Made by a program: the position numbers and the translations under genes | Source: JAFDVL01 sp043783625 | GTDB taxonomy: Bacteria; Acidobacteriota; Blastocatellia; RBC074 | Reading direction: 5' to 3' | NCBI GenBank assembly: GCA_043783625.1 | Contig: JAYVZE010000148.1 | Span: 6,451 to 70,450 of the forward strand | DNA length: 64,000 nt | Notes under the pieces: generated by a model | The model's input: only the letters and a program-made list of their open reading frames with translations | Database searches by the model: none | Told to the model about the DNA's origin: nothing | Part shown: piece after piece, positions 6,997 to 17,114 of the stretch | Position numbering within the stretch: position 1 is the stretch's first letter | Layout: the number at the start of each line of letters is the position of its first letter

Positions 6997-9900
6997 GTGA
7001 ACAACCTAATGACCGCAGAACAATCAAACCAAATCAAAGCCCTCTTCGACGCGGCATTTGACCTTGCGCCTGAAGACCGTGAACAATTTCTGCGCAAGGA
7101 ATGTAACGGCGATTTCCGGTTATTCGCTGAAGTGCAAAAGCTCTTTGCCGCGAATGACGAAGCGGCTGGTTTTCTTGAATCTCCGCCGCCGATCACAGAT
7201 TTATCCGAGTTGTCCTTACCTGATAATCCCGATGCGGCAGTGGATCGTCGTATCGGGCATTATCAATTAATCAAGGAAATCGGACGCGGTGGGATGGCTC
7301 GTGTTTTTTTAGCCAACCGCGCCGACGATACATTTGAAAAACAAGTCGCTATCAAATTGATTAGTGACCAGGTAAACAGCGAAGCTACGCGCAATCGTTT
7401 TTTGCAGGAACGAAATATTTTAGCGCGGCTGGAACATCCGTATATTGCGCGGTTGCTTGATGGTGGCACAACTGAAGGTGACGCTCCGTATTTCGTCATG
7501 GAATTTGTGGACGGGTTGCCGATTAATCAATATTGCGAGCAATATCAGCTTAACCTTACGGCACGGCTTCAGCTTTTTCGGCAGGTTTGCGAAGCGGTGC
7601 AATATGCGCATCAAAATCTGATTGTGCATCGTGATTTGAAACCATCAAATATTTTAGTGACGCCCGAAGGTACGCCGAAATTATTAGACTTCGGCATTGC
7701 GAAATTACTGGAAACAGATGAAGCGTCCTCAGCCTTAACGAAAACGCAATTCCCTTTCACGCCGGAATATGCCAGCCCGGAACAAGTCAGCAAACAGCCG
7801 ATCAATACCGCGACAGATATTTATTCGCTGGGAGTTTTGCTATACGAATTATTGACCGGAAAAAAACCGTACGATTTAAAAAAATTATCGCTCTCACAAA
7901 TTGCGCATGTTATTAGTGAAGCCGATCCAATCCCGCCAAAACTTGATTACGAATTAGATAACATTTTGCAACGTGCGCTGCGCAAAGAACCCGCCGCACG
8001 GTACAAGTCCGTCGAACAATTTTCCGAAGATGTGCGCCGTTATTTAGCAGGCGAACCTGTGCTGGCGCGGCCTACGAGTTTTGCTTATCGCACGGGGAAA
8101 GTTCTTAAGAAAAATAAAATTACAGTCACACTCGCAGCAATTTTATTATTTACACTCTTGTCCGTGCTTGTTACCAGCATTCGCCAAAATTTCATTGCCA
8201 AAGAACAAGCGCGCCAGCAAAGGCGTCAGTTGTATGCTACGCAAATTAATCAAGCCTTACAGGACTGGGAGCTTGGCAATCTGGAGCGCATGCGCGAAAC
8301 GCTGAATAACTGGTTGCCACAAAGCGGACAGGAAGATTTACGCGGGTTTGAGTGGAATTATTTGTGGCAGCTACGAAACCCGCAAACGATCACATTTCAG
8401 CATGCGGTGACAGCGGACTTTGGCGGACTGGGATTTTCCGAACAAGACAATTTCATCTGGGGGAGCAATCAAAAAGTATTTAGTTTGTGGGATGCGAAAA
8501 CGGGGCAGAAACTGAACACGATGGATTTTTCCAATCATCAAAACGTGTACATGCATCATCTGGAAAAAGATTTCCCCATGTTGTTAGCTGATGAAAAAAT
8601 GGTGCAGATGGTAAATTTGCGCACGGGACAATCACTCTTTTCTTTTGCGCTTCCGAATTATAGGGCAATTACTTTTGAGGTGCATCGCGGCACGATTTTC
8701 ACTGGACACGACGATGGTACGGTGAAGCTTTGGGATGTTCCGACAGGCAAGTTGCGCTCATCGCTGCGATATCAGGACACGCCCGTTGATGCGATTTACT
8801 TTACCCTGAATTGGCAGAAAATATTCACGCGCGTTGCTCCACAGGAATGGCGGCTGCGGGATATAAACCAAGTGACATACCAAACCATCAGGTCAGAAAC
8901 GGCGGCGGCCTTGCCACAGGGATCGCCTGACGGCAACTATTTTTGCTTTCAGGAAGAGGGACAAGCCGTCCGCGTGTTTGCCTCAACGACAGGCCGGGAA
9001 TTAGGGCGCGTCACAGTGCCGGGCGAACCGATTCTCCACGCCACGTTTACGCCTGATTCTCAACATTTACTTATCACCAGTACCGACAGCACGGCGAAAC
9101 TGTATCGGCTTCCGTCGTTGGCGCAGGTCGCTATTTTCAAGAGTGACAGCGACTGGATGCATTACGCGGAAGTCTCACCGAATGGCAAGTTATTAATGGC
9201 GATATGCGGTGCGCTGACGGTTAAGTTGTGGGACACTGTGACGCAAAAAGAAGTTGCCGTTATCAAAGGTCACGAAGGCAAAGTTATTGGCGCAAAGTTC
9301 TCGCACGAGGGAAGCAAATTGCTGACGTGGAGTGAGGACGGCACGGCGCGAATCTGGGAGGTTGCAACTTTGCTCAAGCCTGACCAATTGACAGGTCACG
9401 AAGAAGGCGTTTTCTCAGTCGCGTTTGCGCCCGATGGCAAAACACTGGCTTCTGCAAGTAAGGATCACTCCATCAAATTGTGGGATGCGCAAACAGGTCA
9501 AGCCCTGCGCACGCTCAGCGGTCACACCGCCTGGGTATTTGCGGTCGCGTTTTCGCCCAATGGCAAGACGCTCGCCTCAGGCAGTCGAGACAATACGCTG
9601 CGCCTGTGGGACGTGGCAACAGGTGAGGAACTGCGGCGCTTTACTGGACACACCGAACCCGTGCGCTCGGTCGCATTTTCGCCCGATGGAATGCGGCTGG
9701 CAACGGCGAGCAGCGATGCCACCATTCGCGTTTGGGACATCGCGTCAGGGCGCGAATTGATGAAATTAAGTGGGCACAAAGGCGAAGTGTATTCGGTTGC
9801 GTTTTCATCCGATGGAACTCAGATTCTCTCGGCAGGGGCAGATGATACTGCCCGGCTCTGGGATGCGCGTTCAGGGCAAGAGTTGCTCCAATTGCGAGGT

Positions 9901-10260
9901 CACACCGCCGATGTTTGGGCGGCAAAGTTTTCGCCGGATGGACACACGATTGCAACGGTCAGTGCGGATCGTACGATTAAATTGTGGGATGCCAAAACAG
10001 GTCGTGAAACTGCTACGATTCGCGGACATGCCAACGATATTTTTTCGCTCGCGTGGTCGCCCGATGGAACCCGTCTGGCAACCTCTGGTAATGACAAAAC
10101 AGTACGGATTTGGAATGTACAACTTGGAATGGAAGTGCTAACACTACGCAATCATACCGAACAAGTGTGGTCAGTTGCATTCTCGCCCGACGGTAAAACT
10201 CTGGCCAGTGCAAGCTGGGATAAAACCATTCGCTTATGGCGTACCAACTCATCCAAATAA
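6997..10260 (+). CDS. Membrane Ser/Thr protein kinase with C-terminal WD40 propellers
   Basis: The 1087-residue protein has a cytosolic kinase domain (about residues 89-355) with the glycine loop IGRGGMARVF, the lysine in VAIKLI, the catalytic loop HRDLKPSN near residue 211 and DFG near 232. One transmembrane helix follows (about 374-395). The rest (about 450-1085) consists of WD40 repeats; the last seven are regular (SVAFSPDGKTLAS...IKLWD spacing of 42 residues), earlier ones are degenerate, so two propellers are likely. GTG at 6997 is the chosen start; an ATG at 7009 would give the family-like MTAEQSNQIKALF. Such kinases are abundant in Acidobacteria. The substrate is unknown. Confidence 0.93.
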   Translation: MNNLMTAEQSNQIKALFDAAFDLAPEDREQFLRKECNGDFRLFAEVQKLFAANDEAAGFLESPPPITDLSELSLPDNPDAAVDRRIGHYQLIKEIGRGGMARVFLANRADDTFEKQVAIKLISDQVNSEATRNRFLQERNILARLEHPYIARLLDGGTTEGDAPYFVMEFVDGLPINQYCEQYQLNLTARLQLFRQVCEAVQYAHQNLIVHRDLKPSNILVTPEGTPKLLDFGIAKLLETDEASSALTKTQFPFTPEYASPEQVSKQPINTATDIYSLGVLLYELLTGKKPYDLKKLSLSQIAHVISEADPIPPKLDYELDNILQRALRKEPAARYKSVEQFSEDVRRYLAGEPVLARPTSFAYRTGKVLKKNKITVTLAAILLFTLLSVLVTSIRQNFIAKEQARQQRRQLYATQINQALQDWELGNLERMRETLNNWLPQSGQEDLRGFEWNYLWQLRNPQTITFQHAVTADFGGLGFSEQDNFIWGSNQKVFSLWDAKTGQKLNTMDFSNHQNVYMHHLEKDFPMLLADEKMVQMVNLRTGQSLFSFALPNYRAITFEVHRGTIFTGHDDGTVKLWDVPTGKLRSSLRYQDTPVDAIYFTLNWQKIFTRVAPQEWRLRDINQVTYQTIRSETAAALPQGSPDGNYFCFQEEGQAVRVFASTTGRELGRVTVPGEPILHATFTPDSQHLLITSTDSTAKLYRLPSLAQVAIFKSDSDWMHYAEVSPNGKLLMAICGALTVKLWDTVTQKEVAVIKGHEGKVIGAKFSHEGSKLLTWSEDGTARIWEVATLLKPDQLTGHEEGVFSVAFAPDGKTLASASKDHSIKLWDAQTGQALRTLSGHTAWVFAVAFSPNGKTLASGSRDNTLRLWDVATGEELRRFTGHTEPVRSVAFSPDGMRLATASSDATIRVWDIASGRELMKLSGHKGEVYSVAFSSDGTQILSAGADDTARLWDARSGQELLQLRGHTADVWAAKFSPDGHTIATVSADRTIKLWDAKTGRETATIRGHANDIFSLAWSPDGTRLATSGNDKTVRIWNVQLGMEVLTLRNHTEQVWSVAFSPDGKTLASASWDKTIRLWRTNSSK

Positions 10261-10285
10261 TCCGCAAATCTGCTACTCTTTCCAG

Positions 10286-12274
10286 TTATCCCAATTCAAG
10301 TTCCCGCTGTTTCAGATACTTAATCTTATCGCGTAGTTCCGCTGCTTTTTCGAATTCAAACTTCTTCGCGGATTCCCGCATTTCAAAATCTAATTGAATA
10401 ATTGTCTCGCGCATTTTTTCAGGACTGTAATCGTCAAATGCTTCGAGCTGGAGCGGGACTTTGAAATAATCTGCTTCGTACGCGGTCACGAGTGTCGCGT
10501 CAATGGATTTGATAATGGATTGTGGTGTGATGCCGTTCGCTTTGTTGTGAGCAATTTGTTTGATGCGGCGGCGCTCGGTTTCTCCGATGGCTTTGCGCAT
10601 GGATTCGGTCATTTTATCAGCGTACAAAATCGCTTTACCTTTTGAATTTCTAGCGGCGCGCCCCATCGTTTGAATCAACGCGGACTCACTGCGCAAAAAT
10701 CCTTCTTTATCGGCATCAAGGATCGCTACCAGTGAGACTTCGGGCAAGTCCAGACCTTCACGCAGGAGGTTAATTCCGACCAGCACATCGAATTCACCGC
10801 GCCGCAAATCACGCAGGATTTTCACTCGCTCCAGCGTCTCGATTTCAGAATGCATGTAGCGCACTTTGATGCCAAGTTCGGCATAATAATCGGTCAAATC
10901 CTCTGACATTTTTTTCGTTAATGTCGTTACTAAAACGCGTTCGTGCGCCTCGACCCGTTGACGTACTTCGTCCAGCAAATCATCTATCTGACCGCGTACC
11001 GGACGCACTTCAACTTCTGGATCAAGCAAGCCTGTCGGACGAATGACTTGTTCAATAAATTCACCCTGCGTTTTTTCTAATTCATACGGCCCCGGTGTCG
11101 CCGAAACATAAATTAATTGCTTCGTCCGTTCCTGCCATTCTTCAAATTTCAAGGGACGATTATCCATCGCGGAAGGCAGGCGGAAACCGTAATCCACCAG
11201 CGTAGTTTTGCGCGAACGATCACCGTTATACATCCCGCGAATTTGTGGAATGGATTGATGGCTTTCGTCTACCACAATGATGGTGTCATCAGACAAATAA
11301 TCGTACAGCGTAGGCGGCGGGTCTCCGGCAGCTTTACCCGTAAAATGTCTGGAATAATTTTCGACACCACCACACGCGCCCAATGTTTGCAGCATCTCAA
11401 GATCGTAAATTGTTCGTTGACGCAGGCGTTGTGCTTCGACGATTTTATTTTGTTCGATCAGCTTTGGTTCCCACCATTCCAGTTCATCTTTGATCGTTTT
11501 AATCGCTTTTTTGATCGTGCCTTCCGGCATCACGTAATTTGATTTTGGATAAATCGTCAGGCGGCTGGAATGTCGCTCAAGGACTTCGCCGAGCAACGGA
11601 TCAATCGTGGAAATGGATTCGACTTCATCACCCCACAGCTCAACGCGATAGGCGTTTTCCTGATAGCTGGGCTGAATATCTATCACGTCGCCACGGACGC
11701 GAAACGTCCCGCGCCCGAATTCAATATCGCTGCGAGCGTATTGCAATTGAACCAGTTTTTTGATGATCTCATCGCGTGAAGTTTTCTGTCCCGGCTCTAA
11801 AAACAAGAGCATTCCATAATATGCTTTTGGATCACCTAAACCGTAAATCGCCGAGACGGAAGCGACTACGATCACATCGCGCCGCTCAAACAAAGAACGT
11901 GTCGTGCTGAGTCGTAAACGATCAATATCTTCATTGATCGTCGCTTCTTTTTCAATGTAAACATCCGCCGACGGAACGTAGGCTTCGGGCTGATAATAAT
12001 CGTAGTAGCTGACAAAATATTCGACCGCGTTATTCGGGAAAAAGCTTTTGAATTCCTGATAAAGCTGCGCCGCCAGCGTTTTATTGTGCGCCATCACCAA
12101 TGCCGGACGATTTACTTTATCTATGACAGAAGCAATCGTAAATGTTTTACCGCTGCCGGTAATACCAAGCAAGGTTTGATGCTTTTCACCGGAGTTTAAT
12201 CCGTTGACCAAGGCTTCGATAGCGGCAGGTTGATCGCCCTGCGGCTCATAGTCGGATTTCAGTTGGAAATTCAT
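10286..12274 (-). CDS. uvrB: Excinuclease ABC subunit B
   Basis: UvrB is the damage-verifying helicase-like subunit of nucleotide excision repair. The 662-residue length is standard. The Walker A motif GITGSGKT is at residues 37-44, followed by the beta-hairpin region YYDYYQPEAYVP that clamps DNA, the DESHQSIPQIRGM motif, helicase motifs V and VI (GINLLREGLDLPEVS, QTMGRAARN) and a C-terminal UVR domain (FEFEKAAELRDKIKYL) for binding UvrA or UvrC. It is convergent with the kinase gene (25-base gap). No uvrA or uvrC is in the window. Confidence 0.98.
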   Translation of the reverse strand: MNFQLKSDYEPQGDQPAAIEALVNGLNSGEKHQTLLGITGSGKTFTIASVIDKVNRPALVMAHNKTLAAQLYQEFKSFFPNNAVEYFVSYYDYYQPEAYVPSADVYIEKEATINEDIDRLRLSTTRSLFERRDVIVVASVSAIYGLGDPKAYYGMLLFLEPGQKTSRDEIIKKLVQLQYARSDIEFGRGTFRVRGDVIDIQPSYQENAYRVELWGDEVESISTIDPLLGEVLERHSSRLTIYPKSNYVMPEGTIKKAIKTIKDELEWWEPKLIEQNKIVEAQRLRQRTIYDLEMLQTLGACGGVENYSRHFTGKAAGDPPPTLYDYLSDDTIIVVDESHQSIPQIRGMYNGDRSRKTTLVDYGFRLPSAMDNRPLKFEEWQERTKQLIYVSATPGPYELEKTQGEFIEQVIRPTGLLDPEVEVRPVRGQIDDLLDEVRQRVEAHERVLVTTLTKKMSEDLTDYYAELGIKVRYMHSEIETLERVKILRDLRRGEFDVLVGINLLREGLDLPEVSLVAILDADKEGFLRSESALIQTMGRAARNSKGKAILYADKMTESMRKAIGETERRRIKQIAHNKANGITPQSIIKSIDATLVTAYEADYFKVPLQLEAFDDYSPEKMRETIIQLDFEMRESAKKFEFEKAAELRDKIKYLKQRELELG

Positions 12275-12329
12275 CCGAACATTGTAACCGGAAAATATGA
12301 TCGTGGGGAATGCGAGGAAGGATTAAATT

Positions 12330-12704
12330 TTATAATGGTTGCCGACCCGAAAACCCCGTATCCGTGTCGTGCCACCATTCGATAGAATCTTCGCCGAAGA
12401 GCCAACATAAATACACAACTCGCCCGTCACGCAGGCTGGGAAAATCACAGAGTCCGCGTTCGAGGTCTTTGATTTCTATACCGAGTTCATTGATGTCTCC
12501 GGCGGCATTCATCAGGCTGAAAAGAGCGTTGATATATTGCGCTCCGTGCGGAGAACCGCCGCCGCCCTGCTCAGCCTGTTCCTGCGCAAGTTTGGCTTCG
12601 GGTTCTAATCGTCTGATGGTATTTCGTTCAGACCGGATGCGGGCAAATAATCGCCGCAATTCGGGGAGGAGTGCCGTCGCTTCTTCGAGGGTAAACATTT
12701 GCAT
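12330..12704 (-). CDS. DUF2203 family protein
   Basis: The 124-residue protein begins FTLEEATALLPELRRLF and ends VVYLCWLFGEDSIEWWHDTDTGFSGRQP, the two conserved ends of the DUF2203 family; between them are a helical segment and the GIEIKDLERGLCDFP motif. The function of the family is unknown. It begins 8 bases after the stop of the HD-GYP gene on the same strand, so the two are probably one transcript, a suggestive but unexplained pairing. Confidence 0.9.
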   Translation of the reverse strand: MQMFTLEEATALLPELRRLFARIRSERNTIRRLEPEAKLAQEQAEQGGGGSPHGAQYINALFSLMNAAGDINELGIEIKDLERGLCDFPSLRDGRVVYLCWLFGEDSIEWWHDTDTGFSGRQPL

Positions 12705-12712
12705 AGGAAGAA

Positions 12713-13921
12713 TTACTTTCGGTGACGAAGGTATCGTACCAAGTATTCTTCAGAATAAAAACGCTTGAAGGCATCAATGACCTGGCCGTCAAATTGCGTT
12801 CCGCGTCCGCCTTCCAACACCGCGATGACTTCGTCGTTGGGCATCGGATCACGGTAATGACGTTTCACGGTGAGCGCATCAAAAACATCAGCGACGGAAA
12901 TTATCAGCGAGCCTAAAGGAATTTCTTCACCTTTCAATCCGCCGGGATAGCCCTTTCCGTCCGGGCGTTCGTGATGACAACTGGCAACAAACGGAACATC
13001 GGTTAAGGCGTCACTAAATTTTATTTTGGAAAGAATACTCAGCGTAAAAGCCGGATGCTTTTTGATTTCTTCGTACTCTTCAGAAGTAAGCTGCGTCGGT
13101 TTGCACAGGACATCGTCACGGACTCCGATTTTGCCGTAATCATGCAGCAAGCCGGCATAATAAATTAACCTTTGCTCACTCGCAGATAATCCCATATAGC
13201 GGGCAATTGCGGCAGAATAATTGGCGACGCGTCCCGAATGTCCGGCAGTGATTTCATCGCGTGCATCAATCGTCAACGCCAGTGCTTGAATCATGTTTTC
13301 GCAGGTTCGTTCCTGCTCGGCGTAAAGGTGCAACGATTCCAAACTTCCGCCTGCCTGTTGACCAAGCGCAACTAACACATCCAATTCACTCCGCGAAAAT
13401 CTCCGCATCGAAGTGGCGTAAACCACGCCATAAATATTTTTCCCGGAAACTAACGGAACGGCTAAATAACTTAACTCTGGCAGTTGATTCGGAAGCACTC
13501 CGCGTCGTGCTTCACCCGTCGCAAAAACGGTTTCAATGATGGTTTTTAAGGTTGGAGGTACGGAGGCGGCTGTCAGTTGCTTCAGCTTCAGATCATAAAG
13601 CTGAACTTCGCATTGTGCGGTGACATTCATAGACCTGAAAAATCTGATGAGTTCCGCCGAGACTTCCGCCTCGTTCGTACATTTCGTCAGGGCTTGATTA
13701 AATTGATTCAGAAAATTCAGGCTGGCGGGCTGAGCATCCAAAAGTTCAGACGTAATAAAATTTACCGCCGCAGTGGTCTGCAAAGTAAGGATTGCGCCGA
13801 ACTCATCAGATTCCTGAAGGGTGCTGATTTTTTGCAACTGAGTCATTGCGCTGGTTGAATAAAACAAGGGTGATCCAGACGCATCGCTGCGAAATTCTAA
13901 GGGGGTGACTTCAAACGACAT
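12713..13921 (-). CDS. GAF and HD-GYP domain protein, probable cyclic-di-GMP phosphodiesterase
   Basis: The 402-residue protein has an N-terminal region of about 60 residues, a GAF-like sensor domain (about 65-205, with LAVPLVSGKNIYGVVYA) and a C-terminal HD-GYP domain (about 210-400). The metal-binding residues appear in AGHSGRVANYS, LLHDYGKIGV and CHHERPDGKGYPGGL, with the diagnostic GYP intact. HD-GYP enzymes hydrolyse cyclic-di-GMP. It has no transmembrane helix and should be cytosolic. A diguanylate cyclase is encoded at 60.0-61.8 kb and another HD-GYP protein at 46.3 kb. Confidence 0.92.
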   Translation of the reverse strand: MSFEVTPLEFRSDASGSPLFYSTSAMTQLQKISTLQESDEFGAILTLQTTAAVNFITSELLDAQPASLNFLNQFNQALTKCTNEAEVSAELIRFFRSMNVTAQCEVQLYDLKLKQLTAASVPPTLKTIIETVFATGEARRGVLPNQLPELSYLAVPLVSGKNIYGVVYATSMRRFSRSELDVLVALGQQAGGSLESLHLYAEQERTCENMIQALALTIDARDEITAGHSGRVANYSAAIARYMGLSASEQRLIYYAGLLHDYGKIGVRDDVLCKPTQLTSEEYEEIKKHPAFTLSILSKIKFSDALTDVPFVASCHHERPDGKGYPGGLKGEEIPLGSLIISVADVFDALTVKRHYRDPMPNDEVIAVLEGGRGTQFDGQVIDAFKRFYSEEYLVRYLRHRK

Positions 13922-14172
13922 TTATTTTCCCACGTTCAGGAGCAATTTCCGGCGCATTGAAAATTGCTGTATTGGTCCTTTCTTTGCATGGCTAACAGGG
14001 CGGTAACAGGTGAGTAACAAGACACACAAAAGAAATAGACAAATTGGGGGACACCGATTTATGAACAGTCGTGAGTGTGAATCAGGCTCTAAATAAAGTC
14101 AAGTAGATACCTTAAAAAGCAATAATTTAAACCCTCTAGTTTGACAAAAACCTTTAATGTTTAACCATTTGC

Positions 14173-15372
14173 CTATCGTCTTCTATTCTTACTCACAGCT
14201 TTTTGGGAAATTTTTAATTCCAGAGCTTGTTCTTCCGCAAATTTTTGAAAGATTGCATAAAAAGCATCGCGGTCGCGGGCAGTGATGACCGCCGCTGCAT
14301 CTGCCGATTCCAGAACATAAGGATAACCGTTACCGACAACGACTTCAGCGCGAATCAGGTCAATTACTTCGTCGAGCAATCCTTGCTCCTGAATCCACAG
14401 GGGGATTTCCAGCCGTGCTGGTGGAGCCGCCGAATGTGTTTTCAAATAAGTGAATCCGATGCCGCGTTCGTACTCCTGAAATAATTCCAAGACGCCTGCC
14501 TGTTTTTTGTCGGCGCTTCCTCGCGCGCAAACAAACAGCGGAGTTCGATCTCCCCACGTCAGCAAATGATTGACCAATTGCGCGTCGTGGATTTTGCTGG
14601 ATTCCGGCAGCGAAAAACAATTTTCCAGCAAATGCGTCAGGTCTTTGGAATAGCTGGTGTCGACATATCCAATCAACGGAACGCCTGTCTCTTTTGAGCA
14701 GCGCAAAAGCCGCAAGACCAACGCGACATAATGATCGCGCTGTTCCCCTTGCAAACGATCCGCAAAAGAAATAACGAGCGAACTGTCAAACAACGCCAGG
14801 GGAAGTTTTTCTGGTTTCTGTTTGGAAACTCGTTCCATCAATCCGCACAGCGTAGCGATTTCTAATTCAAACCGTTTCAGGTTCACGGCCTGTTCCGAAA
14901 TGTTGCGATCTCCGTTGTATTCGATTTTCAATTCTTCCGGCGCGAGGACTTCAAATGTGGCGGATTTTTCATAGCTTCCATCAGACGTATGACCATTCAA
15001 AAACCACGCTACCTGAATCGCGGCGACCGGAATGCTAAAATCCTTGACGGGTAAAATCTGGCTACCATCCGCCGCAAAAATTGTATGATTGAGCAACGCT
15101 ATGTGCGCCCATTGCCGCGCTTCCTCGTGATTCTGAAACGTTTCTGGAAAACATAATGACAGCCCTTGCGCCGCATCAAATTCATTCGTTGGAATTGCTC
15201 CAGGCGTTTCAATTCCTTCGATTTTTGTAAGGATTTCCGCGCTGCTTAACTTCGCAAATTCCTTGAGAGCTTCCGTATATTTTTGTGATTCTTCCTGCGC
15301 ATCAACATTGAAATTACGAAAGCCATCGCGCTTCGCCTGAAGCTGCGCATAAATTTTTTCACGGACAATCAT
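14173..15372 (-). CDS. NurA-domain nuclease-like protein
   Basis: The 399-residue protein contains the NurA signatures: the acidic motif AADGSQ at residues 100-105, LFDSSLV near 200, GYVDTSYSKDL near 240, and the C-terminal GNGYPYVLESADAAAVI. NurA is a 5'-3' nuclease that works with the HerA helicase in end resection of DNA breaks. The N-terminal 100 residues are helical, as usual. No herA gene is nearby, so the partner, if any, is elsewhere. It is probably a single transcription unit; a palindrome separates it from pgm. Confidence 0.82.
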   Translation of the reverse strand: MIVREKIYAQLQAKRDGFRNFNVDAQEESQKYTEALKEFAKLSSAEILTKIEGIETPGAIPTNEFDAAQGLSLCFPETFQNHEEARQWAHIALLNHTIFAADGSQILPVKDFSIPVAAIQVAWFLNGHTSDGSYEKSATFEVLAPEELKIEYNGDRNISEQAVNLKRFELEIATLCGLMERVSKQKPEKLPLALFDSSLVISFADRLQGEQRDHYVALVLRLLRCSKETGVPLIGYVDTSYSKDLTHLLENCFSLPESSKIHDAQLVNHLLTWGDRTPLFVCARGSADKKQAGVLELFQEYERGIGFTYLKTHSAAPPARLEIPLWIQEQGLLDEVIDLIRAEVVVGNGYPYVLESADAAAVITARDRDAFYAIFQKFAEEQALELKISQKAVSKNRRR

Positions 15373-15381
15373 AAAACGTAC

Positions 15382-15466
15382 AATGGGCTGTCAGCCCGTT
15401 GACCAGCCTCACACGGGCTACCCGCATCTACTTTCCTAATTTCTATGAACGGGCTGACAGCCCATT
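15382..15466. repeat. Perfect 19-bp inverted repeat
   Basis: AATGGGCTGTCAGCCCGTT (15382-15400) recurs inverted at 15448-15466. Each arm itself contains a small palindrome (GGGCTG-CAGCCC), so alternative hairpins are possible. It fills the pgm-nurA gap almost exactly, starting 10 bases from the nurA start codon and ending 5 bases from the pgm stop codon. Confidence 0.7.
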
Positions 15467-15470
15467 CTAC

Positions 15471-17114
15471 CTAATTCGCCAAAGTTCGACTGACAATTTC
15501 CTGCGCCTGCTGAATAATCGCGGCTAAATGATCTTCGCCTTTGAAGCTCTCAGCATATAGCTTATAAATATTTTCTGTCCCTGAAGGACGCGCCGCAAAC
15601 CATCCATTTTCAGTGACAACTTTCAATCCGCCAATCGCCGCATTGTTCCCCGGAGCTTTCGTCAGTTTCGCAATAATTGTTTCGCCCGCCAACTCTGTCG
15701 CAGTAACATTTTCAGGCGCAAGTTTTTTGAAGGCGGCTTTTTGTTCAGGCGATGCCGGAGCGTCAATTCGCTGATAATATGGCGTCCCGAATTGTCCCGT
15801 CATTTCAAGATAGTGTTGCCCCGGATCGCGTCCGGTACGCGCCGTAATTTCCGCCGCCAGCAAGCCGAGAATAAGCCCATCTTTATCCGTCGTCCAGACG
15901 CTTCCATCTTTTCGTAAGAAACTTGCGCCCGCACTTTCTTCTCCGCCGAAGCACATCGAACCGTTGATTAATCCCTCCACAAACCACTTGAACCCAACCG
16001 GAACTTCGACGAGTTTTCGATCTAAACTGGCGACGACCCGATCAATCAAATTACTGCTAACGAGCGTTTTACCAACCGCAGATTCCACCGACCAATTCGG
16101 GCGCTGCGTCAGCAAATACCGAATCGCCACCGCCAAAAAATGATTCGGATTCATCAGCCCAATCGAAGGCGTGACAATGCCGTGGCGGTCAGAATCGGGA
16201 TCATTTCCCCACGCAATATCGAAATCATCTTTGAGCTTCACCAGCCCTGCCATCGCGTACGGCGAGGAGCAGTCCATCCGAATTTTTCCGTCGTGATCCA
16301 ACGTCATAAATCCGAATTGCGGATCAAGACGCGGATTGACTACCGTAATATTTAAGCCGTAGCGTTCAGCAATCGGCTGCCAATAATGCACCGCTGCGCC
16401 GCCCAGCGGATCCACGCCAATTTTCAATCCGGCAGATTTGATAACATCAAAATCAATAACAGATGACAGGTCTTCCACGTACGGCGCGATGAAATCTTCT
16501 TGACGCGTAGTCGCAGCTTGCAAGGCAGCTTCGTAATTAATTTGGTTCACTTCACGATTGCCATTGCGCATCAATTCGTTCGCACGATCCTGAATCCATC
16601 CCGTCACATCCGTATCCGCCGGACCGCCATTCGGAGGATTATATTTAAAGCCACCATCACGCGGTGAATTGTGCGAAGGAGTGATGACGATGCCATCCGA
16701 AAAATATTCGGGGTGTTGGCGATTGTAAGCCAAAATCGCGTGCGAAATCACCGGAGTCGGCGTCACGCCATCATCTTTTTGGATGACGACTTCAACGCCA
16801 TTCGCCGCGAGAACTTCCAGCGCATTCCGCTGCGCCGGAGCCGACAACGCATGCGAATCTTTGCCCATGAACAAAGGCCCATCAATTCCTTCCTCTAAAC
16901 GGTATTCACAAATTGCCTGTGTGATGGCGAGGATATGCGCCTCATTAAAAGCACCGTCGAGCGATGATCCGCGATGCCCGCTCGTGCCAAAACTGACCTG
17001 CTGCGCAGGGTTATTCAGATCAGGCTGAACTTCGTAATAAGCGCGTTCAAGTTCAGCAACATCAATTAATGTTTCGGCAGGTGCCGGCTGTCCGGCTAAT
17101 GGGTGAATTTTCAT
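15471..17114 (-). CDS. pgm: Phosphoglucomutase (alpha-D-glucose specific)
   Basis: Pgm interconverts glucose 1-phosphate and glucose 6-phosphate, linking glycolysis to glycogen and nucleotide-sugar synthesis. The ATG at 17114 has a GGAG site nine bases upstream and gives a 547-residue protein, the size of E. coli Pgm; the longer frame to 17156 lacks support. Visible motifs are SFGTSGHRG at the N-terminus, the catalytic serine motif TPSHNSPRDGG followed by KYNPPNGGPAD, the metal-binding loop NDPDSDRHG, the sugar-binding GGEESAG, and the phosphate-binding ARPSGTENIYK. Confidence 0.96.
   Translation of the reverse strand: MKIHPLAGQPAPAETLIDVAELERAYYEVQPDLNNPAQQVSFGTSGHRGSSLDGAFNEAHILAITQAICEYRLEEGIDGPLFMGKDSHALSAPAQRNALEVLAANGVEVVIQKDDGVTPTPVISHAILAYNRQHPEYFSDGIVITPSHNSPRDGGFKYNPPNGGPADTDVTGWIQDRANELMRNGNREVNQINYEAALQAATTRQEDFIAPYVEDLSSVIDFDVIKSAGLKIGVDPLGGAAVHYWQPIAERYGLNITVVNPRLDPQFGFMTLDHDGKIRMDCSSPYAMAGLVKLKDDFDIAWGNDPDSDRHGIVTPSIGLMNPNHFLAVAIRYLLTQRPNWSVESAVGKTLVSSNLIDRVVASLDRKLVEVPVGFKWFVEGLINGSMCFGGEESAGASFLRKDGSVWTTDKDGLILGLLAAEITARTGRDPGQHYLEMTGQFGTPYYQRIDAPASPEQKAAFKKLAPENVTATELAGETIIAKLTKAPGNNAAIGGLKVVTENGWFAARPSGTENIYKLYAESFKGEDHLAAIIQQAQEIVSRTLAN

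Noticed and set aside
8081..8305. Frames in alternative phases inside the kinase gene (also 9425-9760, 9770-10141)
   Set aside because: They are by-products of the repeated WD40 coding sequence; the main frame has all family motifs.
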